Shown piece after piece: positions 15,659 to 21,371 of a stretch of DNA of 21,371 nucleotides (within the stretch, counting starts at the first letter, position 1; the number at the start of each line of letters is the position of its first letter). The stretch lies in contig JBKBQT010000038.1 of NCBI GenBank assembly GCA_046292445.1, positions 1 through 21,371 of the forward strand, given 5' to 3'. The translations under genes were made by a program, and so were the position numbers. The notes beneath the pieces were generated by a model, which saw only the letters and a program-made list of their open reading frames with translations, searched no databases and had not been told where the DNA came from. Source of the stretch: CALIZF01 sp046292445. GTDB lineage: Bacteria; Pseudomonadota; Alphaproteobacteria; Rhodobacterales; Rhodobacteraceae.

Positions 15659-15677
15659 GCGCCCTGCACCGCAAATC
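15648..15677 (-). repeat. direct repeat GATTTGCGG, 21 bp apart
   Basis: Two exact copies of GATTTGCGG (minus strand) lie at 15648-15656 and 15669-15677. The 21-bp offset is two helical turns, so both face the same side of the helix, and the proximal copy overlaps the predicted -35. This is the layout of a two-site operator. The regulator is unknown. Confidence 0.45.
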
Positions 15678-15681
15678 CGGC

Positions 15682-15704
15682 AAAAAAGCGCGCGTGGCGG
15701 CGCG
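15682..15704 (-). terminator. intrinsic terminator after the acyl-CoA synthetase gene
   Basis: On the minus strand, directly after the stop codon, CGCGC-CGCCAC-GCGCG (5-bp all-GC stem, 6-nt loop, 15689-15704) is followed by C and six T residues (15682-15687). The stem is short but the T run is the longest in the window. Confidence 0.6.
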
Positions 15705-17606
15705 TCAGCCGGGGCCGGACCATTCCCAGGGCGTGGTGAACTCGCCCATCTTCCGGGCCAGCGCGGCCTCGTCCACGTCGCCCTTGCGGCGCAGGCGCGC
15801 GACCAGCCCGCGTTTCTTGTCCTCGACCACCTCGGCAACTTCGGCCGCAAAGCCCTCGGTGCGCAGCATGTCGTCGAACACCCGCGCGATCGCCCGCTTG
15901 CGCAGATCGGGCTTGAAGATCTTGCCGACGGCCGTCTTGGGCAGCTCGGGCAGCACCTCGACATGCTTGGGCACCGCCGCGCGTTCCGTGATATGGGCCT
16001 TGGCATGCTCCATCAGCGCCTCGGCGCTCGCGGTCTTGCCGCCCACAAGCTCGACATAGACGCAAGGCAACTCGCCCGCGAAGGCGTCGGGCTGGCCGAT
16101 GGCGCCGGCGAAGGCGACAGCTTCGTGGCCCAGCATCGCCTCCTCGATCATCGCGGGGTCGATGTTGTGGCCGCCCCGGATGATGAGATCCTTCGCCCGC
16201 CCGGTGATCCAGAGGTAACCGTCGGCGTCGATCCGCCCGAGATCGCCGGTGCGAAGGAACCGGTCCTCGGCAAACAGGTCATGGTTCTTGTCGGTCTCGG
16301 TATAGGTCGAACCCTCGAACACGCCCGGGTTGGCGACGCAGATCTCGCCGACCTCGTCGACCGCGCATTCGCGAAAGCCCGTGCCGTTGTGCTGCAGGAT
16401 GCGGACATGGGTGTAGGGCAGCGGCAGGCCGACCGACCCGATCTTCTTCATCCCGTCCACCGGGTTGCAGGACACAAGGCAGGTCGCCTCGGTCAGCCCG
16501 TAGCCTTCGGCGATCTCGACGCCGGTCGCCGCCTTGAAACGGTTGTAGAGCTCGACCGGTAGCGCGGCCGAACCCGAGATCGCCGTCTTGAGCGACGAGA
16601 CATCGGCATCGACGGGCCGCTGCATCAGGGCCGCGATGGCCGTCGGCACGGTGATGAGGAACGTCACCTTCCACCGCGCGATGAGTTTCCAGAAATTGTC
16701 GAACACCCCGTCGCCGCGATAGCCCGCCGGGGTCGGAAACACGACATGCGCGCCCGAGGCGATGGCCGACATCATGATCGGGTAAGCGGCAAAGACGTGG
16801 AACAGCGGCAGCGGACAGATCAGCACGTCGCTCTCGGTGAACAGCAGCCGCCCGCCAAGCCAGCCGTTATAGATCATCCCCGAATACTTGTGCTGTGCGA
16901 CCTTCGGCATCCCGGTGGTGCCGCCGGTATGGAAATAGGCCGCCACACGGTCGCCGGCGCTGTCGGCAAAGGCGAGCGTTGCCGGCTGCTTGCGGCATTC
17001 GGCGAGAAAGTCCTTGACCGCCGCCGAATGCTTTGACTCGAGCTTCGGCCGGATCAGCGGGACGATCCAGGACTTTGGCGGGGTGAGGTAGCGGTTGAGG
17101 TCGATCTCGAGCACTGTCTTGACGCCGGGGGCGTGGCGCAACGCCTCGGCCACCTTCTGCGGCACGTCGGTCTTGGGGAAGGGCTTGAGCGTGACGACCA
17201 CCTTGGCCTTGGTCTCGCGCAGGATGGCGCTGATCTGTTCGGGTTCGAGCAGCGGGTTGATCGGGTTGACGATTCCGGCAACCGACCCTGCCAGCAGCGT
17301 GACCGCCGTCTCGATCGAATTGGGCAGGACATAGGCGATCACATCCGTCTCGCCGATGCCGAGGCTGCGAAAGAGGTTTGCGGCCCGGTTCACGCGCGTC
17401 AGAAGGTCGGCCCAGGAGACGGTTTCGGCCGGATCCTTGGGGCCGGACAGAAGCTGAAAGCTGATCGCGGGGCGCTCGCCGTGCCGCGCGGCGGCGGCAG
17501 ACAGGAAGGCGTGCATGGTGCGCGGCACGTCGCGGTCCTGATAGCTGCCTTCGGCCTCGACCATGGCCACGTCGTCGCGGCTGGTGAACCTCGTCATCAT
17601 CGTCAT
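15705..17606 (-). CDS. acyl-CoA synthetase (AMP-forming, ANL superfamily)
   Basis: The enzyme activates a carboxylic acid through an acyl-adenylate and transfers it to CoA. The 633-residue product has the full set of ANL motifs: the P-loop YFHTGGTTGMPK at 224-235, EGYGLTEAT at 367-375, the hinge region RTGDLGRIDADGYLWITGRAKDLIIRGGHNI at 452-482, and PKTAVGKIFK with the predicted catalytic Lys at 562. The C-terminal extension of about 60 charged residues makes it longer than most FadD-like enzymes and fits a group of large bacterial AMP-binding proteins common in proteobacteria. The acyl substrate cannot be read from sequence; a fatty acid is the default guess. The first ATG (17606) has GGGAGG eight nt upstream. 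It has its own terminator and stands alone, divergent from the methyltransferase gene. Confidence 0.93.
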   Translation of the reverse strand: MTMMTRFTSRDDVAMVEAEGSYQDRDVPRTMHAFLSAAAARHGERPAISFQLLSGPKDPAETVSWADLLTRVNRAANLFRSLGIGETDVIAYVLPNSIETAVTLLAGSVAGIVNPINPLLEPEQISAILRETKAKVVVTLKPFPKTDVPQKVAEALRHAPGVKTVLEIDLNRYLTPPKSWIVPLIRPKLESKHSAAVKDFLAECRKQPATLAFADSAGDRVAAYFHTGGTTGMPKVAQHKYSGMIYNGWLGGRLLFTESDVLICPLPLFHVFAAYPIMMSAIASGAHVVFPTPAGYRGDGVFDNFWKLIARWKVTFLITVPTAIAALMQRPVDADVSSLKTAISGSAALPVELYNRFKAATGVEIAEGYGLTEATCLVSCNPVDGMKKIGSVGLPLPYTHVRILQHNGTGFRECAVDEVGEICVANPGVFEGSTYTETDKNHDLFAEDRFLRTGDLGRIDADGYLWITGRAKDLIIRGGHNIDPAMIEEAMLGHEAVAFAGAIGQPDAFAGELPCVYVELVGGKTASAEALMEHAKAHITERAAVPKHVEVLPELPKTAVGKIFKPDLRKRAIARVFDDMLRTEGFAAEVAEVVEDKKRGLVARLRRKGDVDEAALARKMGEFTTPWEWSGPG

Positions 17607-17937
17607 GCGTCCGCCCTCCCCTGCGGTTGCAAGGCCGCAGCCTGCACTGGCAGGCTACATGCGCGACCGCCCCGTTGCACGCAAGTTCGACGCGGCGTCA
17701 CGCCGCCCGCGGCCGCATCGGCGAATCGCATGGACGCAGAGCAGGCATCCCGCGGTCGGCTTTCGGTGCGCAACTGCCCTGAGCGCGCCTGCCCGGAGCC
17801 CCGGAACGCAACCCGGACGGGCCGAATCCGCGCAATCAAGCCGAAATCGGCCTCGGCGCGGCGGGTTGCTGCTGACTTTGCCCCCCACTTGGGCGAACAC
17901 TCGCGCAGGTCTTGGCAACGCGAGGAACTCCGGGCGC
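17607..17937. other. divergent intergenic region with several inverted repeats
   Basis: This 331-bp stretch separates two divergent genes. Frames across it read Arg/Pro-rich and match nothing, so I see no gene. Inverted repeats near the acyl-CoA synthetase end are CTGCGG-N8-CCGCAG (17621-17640, next to that gene's ribosome site, with TTGCAA in its loop), AGCCTGC-ACTG-GCAGGCT (17639-17656), TTGC-AC-GCAA (17675-17684), and GCGGCG-TCA-CGCCGC (17692-17706). Near-palindromic GCCGA-AA-TCGGC lies at 17840-17851. GANTC sites occur at 17723 and 17824. No confident promoter was found in either direction. Confidence 0.5.
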
Positions 17938-18630
17938 ATGATCGAGGTGCTCCGCGACTGGCGGGATGTCGGCTCGGCGACCAAGCGGATCCGTCGGCAG
18001 AACCTGCCGGGCCATGGCCTGCCGGAAAAGAACTGGGACCTGTGCCAGTTGCACCGGCTCGTGGAACCGCTGGCGCGTAATGCACCCATCGTCGATCTCG
18101 GCTGCGGCGGGCTGCACGGGCTTCGGTTCCTCGTGGCGCTCGGCTTCACGCGGCTGACCGGGATAGACCTGAGCATCACCCTGCGCGACCGGGCGGTTCA
18201 GGCGCGGCGGCTGCTGCGCAACGGGCGGCTGCCGTTCCGCCTGCGGCGCGGCGATATCTTGCGCACACCCTTTGCGGATGGCTCGGCCGAGGTGCTCGTG
18301 GCGCTGTCGGTGGTCGAGCATGGCGTCGATCCCGACCGCTTCTTCGCCGAGGCGGTGCGCCTGCTGCGCCCCGGCGGTGCACTGTTCGTCTCGACCGATT
18401 ACTGGCCCGAGACGGTCGAGACGGGGCCCGATCTCTTCGGCATGCCGTGGACGATTCTCGACCGCGCCGGACTGGACGCCTTCGTGCAGGCCGGCCTTCG
18501 GGCGGGGCTGCGGCTGGAGCGCGAGGATCGGTTGCCCGAGGTCGGCGACCGGGTGGTCGTCTGGGGCGGGCGGGAGTATACGTTCGTCTCGATCGTCTTT
18601 CGCGCGCCGATTCCGGCCGGGGGGCAATGA
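17938..18630 (+). CDS. class I SAM-dependent methyltransferase
   Basis: The 230-residue product has a Rossmann methyltransferase core: motif I IVDLGCGGLHGL at about 51-62, the acidic end of strand 2 in LTGIDLS near residue 77, a motif IV region VLVALSVVEHGVDPDRFF, and LLRPGGALFVSTDYWPE as the post-motif strand. This is the Methyltransf_11 pattern; the substrate is unknown. The DYWPE segment and the following GMPWTILDRAGLDAF resemble methyltransferases found in polysaccharide gene clusters, which is recollection only. The ATG at 17938 has GAGGA 11 nt upstream; earlier in-frame Met codons lie in low-complexity, non-conserved sequence. It is coupled to the downstream secreted TIM-barrel gene by a TGATG overlap, so the two probably serve one process. 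Confidence 0.88.
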   Translation: MIEVLRDWRDVGSATKRIRRQNLPGHGLPEKNWDLCQLHRLVEPLARNAPIVDLGCGGLHGLRFLVALGFTRLTGIDLSITLRDRAVQARRLLRNGRLPFRLRRGDILRTPFADGSAEVLVALSVVEHGVDPDRFFAEAVRLLRPGGALFVSTDYWPETVETGPDLFGMPWTILDRAGLDAFVQAGLRAGLRLEREDRLPEVGDRVVVWGGREYTFVSIVFRAPIPAGGQ

Positions 18631-19730
18631 TGACCGACAGCAGAGCGCGCGCCGGCCTTCTGGCGGCCGCACTGGCCCTCGCCGCCACGACAGGCGCGGC
18701 ACAGGAACCGCTCTGGGGCTTCACCGCCTTTCCCTACGACCTGACCCCCGAGAGCGAGGATCGCGTCCATGACGTCATCCGCAAGCACGCCAACCTCTTT
18801 GCCATCCACATGGACAACTGCCTGCCCTGGGCCGAGGTGATCGAGGGCAAGCCCTATCCGGCCTGGATGGAGGAAAGCTGGGCCGAGGTGCGGCGGCGTA
18901 TTCCGGCGGGCCAGACCGTCTATCTGGCGATGACGCCGACCGACAACGACCGCGAGAGCATGGCCCCCCAATGCGGGCAGCGCGAGGATCGCCCGGCCCG
19001 GCACCCGCGGTCGATCCGCGGCAAGCCCTTCGACGATCCGGCGGTGATCGCCGCCTATGTCGCCTACCTGCGGCGCAACATCGACCTGTTCCGCCCGGCC
19101 TTCGTCAACATCGGGATCGAGGTGAGCGAGATGTCGCTGCGGTCCCCCGCGACCTGGCCGGCCTTCGAGCGGCTTTATCTCGCGGCGGTCGCTGCGCTGA
19201 GGCAAAGCCATCCCGAGGTGAAGGTGGGCATCGAACTCGGGCTGCAATCGCTGCTCGATCCGCGGGTGGCAGCGCAGGTGCGCCCGGCGGTCGAGGCGAG
19301 CGATTTCATGTGCCTGAGCTTCTATCCCTATGCCGCCGAGGCGGCGGTCAAGCTGTTCGGCGCGCCGGCGCTGCCGCCGCCGCCCGCGCAATGGCGCGAC
19401 CCGCTCGACTGGGTGCGCGGCTACACGGACAAGCCGCTGGCGGTCTGCGAGACGGGGCATCCGACGCAGACCAAGGTGCTTCCGCGCCTTGGCGTGACGC
19501 TGCCGGGGGATGCGGGCGAACAGGCGGCCTATGTGCGCGATCTGGTGCGCGTGGCACGGCGCGATGGCTATCTGTTCGTGGTCTGGTTCATCACGGTCGA
19601 TTACGAGCGCCTGATGGCGGTGCTGCCGGGGGCCGAGGAGTGGATGTGGATCTGGGCCTATACCGGACTGTTCGATTCCGGCCTGAACGCCAAGCCTGCG
19701 CTGGCCGAATGGCCGCTGCCGCGACGCTGA
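18630..19730 (+). CDS. secreted glycoside-hydrolase-like TIM-barrel protein
   Basis: The 366-residue product starts with a signal peptide (about residues 1-25, ending TGAAQ). The mature part reads like a clan GH-A beta/alpha barrel: LWGFTAFPYD at strand 1, FAIHMDNCLPW, TVYLAMTPT, FVNIGIEVSEM (candidate acid/base E164, or E167, after strand 4), SDFMCLSFYPY, LAVCETGHP (candidate nucleophile E274 after strand 7), and LFVVWFITVDY at strand 8. The E-to-E spacing and the SFYPY and ETG-P segments recall GH53-type galactanases, but the usual Asn before the acid/base Glu is absent, so activity is not certain. Two start codons in tandem (18627, 18630) exist; the second gives better spacing to the GGGGGG upstream. 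It overlaps the methyltransferase gene and converges on the ABC exporter. Confidence 0.8.
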   Translation: MTDSRARAGLLAAALALAATTGAAQEPLWGFTAFPYDLTPESEDRVHDVIRKHANLFAIHMDNCLPWAEVIEGKPYPAWMEESWAEVRRRIPAGQTVYLAMTPTDNDRESMAPQCGQREDRPARHPRSIRGKPFDDPAVIAAYVAYLRRNIDLFRPAFVNIGIEVSEMSLRSPATWPAFERLYLAAVAALRQSHPEVKVGIELGLQSLLDPRVAAQVRPAVEASDFMCLSFYPYAAEAAVKLFGAPALPPPPAQWRDPLDWVRGYTDKPLAVCETGHPTQTKVLPRLGVTLPGDAGEQAAYVRDLVRVARRDGYLFVVWFITVDYERLMAVLPGAEEWMWIWAYTGLFDSGLNAKPALAEWPLPRR

Positions 19731-19732
19731 TC

Positions 19733-19757
19733 CGGGCGGCGGCCGTCACGCCGCCCG
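19733..19757. terminator. hairpin between convergent genes
   Basis: CGGGCGGC/GCCGCCCG, a perfect 8-bp stem with a 9-nt loop, begins 2 nt after the plus-strand stop codon and extends into the last codons of the minus-strand ABC gene, whose stop is in the loop. No T run follows on either strand, so it is at best a weak bidirectional terminator. Confidence 0.4.
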
Positions 19758-21371
19758 TCCTTCAGTGAACTGGAGCCGTGCGAGCCTTGCGTAGAGCCCG
19801 CCCTCGGCCACCAGCGCGTCATGGGTGCCCGTCGCCACGATCCGGCCACCGTCAAAGACCACGATCCGGTCGGCCTGCTTGACCGTGGCGAGGCGATGCG
19901 CAACGACGATGGTCGTGCGCCCGCGCGCCAGCCGCTCGACCGCCTGCTGCACCGCCCGTTCGGATTCGGCGTCGAGCGCCGATGTCGCCTCGTCGAGGAT
20001 CAGCACCGGCGCATCGCGCAGGATGGCGCGGGCGATGGCGATGCGCTGCTTCTGCCCGCCCGACAGCATCATCCCCCGCTCGCCGACCTCGGTGTCGTAT
20101 CCCTTGGGCAAAGCGGCGATGAAGTCATGCGCCGCCGCCGCCCGTGCCGCGGCCTCGACCTCGGCATCGGTCGCATCGGGGCGGCCAAAGCGGATATTCT
20201 CGCGCGCCGTGGTGGCAAAGATCACCGGATCCTGCGGCACCAGCGCCATGGCGCTGCGCACATCGGTGCGCGTCATCGCCCGCAGGTCGATCCCGTCGAG
20301 CCGCACCGCGCCCCCCTCGGGGTCGTAGAACCGCAGCAGGAGCTGAAGGATCGTCGATTTCCCCGCCCCCGAGGGGCCGACCAGCGCCACCGTCTCGCCC
20401 GGACGCACATGCAGCGTCACGCCCGCCAGCGCCGGCGCCTCGGGCCGGGTCGGATAGCGGAAACGCACGTCGTCGAACCGGATCTCGCCGCGCACCGGAC
20501 GCGGCAGGGGCATGGGCTGTTCGGGGTCGAGCACGGTATCGGTCGTCGTCAGAAGCTCCACCAGCCGCTCGGTAGCGCCCGCCGCGCGCTGGATCTCGCC
20601 CCAGATCTCGGACAGCGCGCCGACCGCGCCCGCGACCATCACGGCGAAGATGACGAACTGCACCAGCTCGCCCGGCGTCATCGCGCCGCTGCGCACATCA
20701 TTCGCCCCGACCCAGAGCACGCCGATGATCCCGGCAAAGACCAGAAAGATCACGACGACCGTCATCACCGCCCGCGTCGCGATCCGGCGCCGCGCGGCGT
20801 CAAAGCTCTTCTCGGTCATCTCGGCGAATTTGGCGCGCGATGCCGCCTCGTGGGTAAAGGCCTGCACCGTCTGGACCGCCAGCAACGTCTCGGAGGCGTT
20901 GCCCGACGAGGCCGCGATCCAGTCCTGCGTCTCGCGCGAGAGCGCCCGCAGGCGGCGGCCCATCACCACGATGGGGACGATCACCGCCGGCACCAGCAGC
21001 AGCACCAGCCCCGTGAGCTTGATCGAGGTCAGCGCAAGCAGCGCAAGCCCGCCGATCAGGATGAGCGTGTTGCGCAGCGCAATCGACACCGAACTGCCGA
21101 TCACCGACTGGATCAGCGTTGTGTCGGTCGTCAGGCGGCTGAGCACCTCGCCGGTCATCATCCGTTCGTAGAAAGCGGGCGACAGACCCGTCACCCGGTC
21201 GAACAGGCTGCGCCGGATGTCGGCCACCACCCGTTCGCCCAGACGGGTGACGAGGTAGAACCGCGCCCCGGTGCCGAGCGCCAGCAGCGCGGCCACGCCG
21301 AGCGCGGCGGCGAAATAGGCGTCGAGCAGTTCCGCGCCGTCCATGAACCCGTCCACCACCCGGCGCACGGC
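19746..21371 (-). CDS. ABC exporter, fused membrane and ATPase domains (MsbA-like), N-terminus outside window
   Basis: The visible 541 residues are a half-transporter of the ABCB/MsbA type that works as a dimer in the inner membrane and exports lipids, drugs or similar molecules. The frame is open to the right edge (reading AVRRVVDGFM), so the first membrane helix and true start lie beyond the window. Hydrophobic helices fill about residues 20-255. The nucleotide-binding domain has Walker A GPSGAGKST (332-340), Q-loop PQDPVIF, signature LSGGQKQR (436-443), Walker B VLILDEAT, D-loop SALD and the switch VAHR, all intact. The tail GLYARLARLQF is usual. It resembles the MsbA-related subfamily found in many alphaproteobacteria rather than MsbA itself. 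The substrate is unknown. It converges on the hydrolase-like gene 15 bp away. Confidence 0.93.
   Translation of the reverse strand, partial: AVRRVVDGFMDGAELLDAYFAAALGVAALLALGTGARFYLVTRLGERVVADIRRSLFDRVTGLSPAFYERMMTGEVLSRLTTDTTLIQSVIGSSVSIALRNTLILIGGLALLALTSIKLTGLVLLLVPAVIVPIVVMGRRLRALSRETQDWIAASSGNASETLLAVQTVQAFTHEAASRAKFAEMTEKSFDAARRRIATRAVMTVVVIFLVFAGIIGVLWVGANDVRSGAMTPGELVQFVIFAVMVAGAVGALSEIWGEIQRAAGATERLVELLTTTDTVLDPEQPMPLPRPVRGEIRFDDVRFRYPTRPEAPALAGVTLHVRPGETVALVGPSGAGKSTILQLLLRFYDPEGGAVRLDGIDLRAMTRTDVRSAMALVPQDPVIFATTARENIRFGRPDATDAEVEAAARAAAAHDFIAALPKGYDTEVGERGMMLSGGQKQRIAIARAILRDAPVLILDEATSALDAESERAVQQAVERLARGRTTIVVAHRLATVKQADRIVVFDGGRIVATGTHDALVAEGGLYARLARLQFTEGRAA

Noticed and set aside
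17638..17937. Upstream extension of the methyltransferase frame (to 17563) as extra protein
   Set aside because: The added residues are Arg/Pro/Ala-rich, start inside the divergent gene and match no methyltransferase N-terminus.

Overview
The window is high-GC, gene-dense DNA of an alphaproteobacterium, most likely a member of the Rhodobacterales (Paracoccaceae/Roseobacteraceae). The evidence is the gene order ftsW-murG-murC-(two small membrane genes)-murB-ddl-ftsQ-ftsA-ftsZ-lpxC-bamD-recN, an FtsZ ending in an IPAFLRRQ-type tail after a very long Pro/Ala linker, and a GC-rich hairpin plus CCCCGGAGTATTTT element of the kind I associate with this order. No tRNA, rRNA, CRISPR, insertion sequence or prophage gene was seen.

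Region 1 (1-13457, all minus strand, so read right to left) is the distal half of the division and cell-wall (dcw) cluster. FtsW, MurG, MurC, MurB and Ddl make or handle lipid II and its precursors. FtsQ, FtsA and FtsZ build the divisome. LpxC commits UDP-acyl-GlcNAc to lipid A, and BamD is the lipoprotein of the outer-membrane protein assembly machine. RecN (3' end outside the window) is a repair ATPase. From ftsW to ftsA the genes overlap or nearly touch, so one operon is likely. ftsZ has its own candidate promoter with GANTC sites at its elements, and a good intrinsic terminator. lpxC has a highly structured leader of its own.

Region 2 (13458-15065) starts at a divergent promoter region. 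A long-form SAICAR synthetase (purC) and D-aminoacyl-tRNA deacylase (dtd) run on the plus strand in a 1-nt overlapping pair. The usual upstream half of the dcw cluster (mraZ to murD) is not next to ftsW.

Region 3 (15081-17606, minus) holds a large acyl-CoA synthetase with its own terminator, followed by a small secreted protein of unknown function behind a candidate promoter with a 21-bp-phased direct repeat.

Region 4 (17607-21371) has a 331-bp intergenic stretch rich in inverted repeats. A translationally coupled plus-strand pair follows: a SAM-dependent methyltransferase and a secreted TIM-barrel, glycoside-hydrolase-like protein. An MsbA-like ABC exporter, truncated by the window edge, converges on them.

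Most of the window is well-known core biology. The less explained parts are the methyltransferase/hydrolase-like pair, the two small membrane proteins inside the mur genes, and the regulatory architecture upstream of ftsZ, lpxC and the secreted protein.
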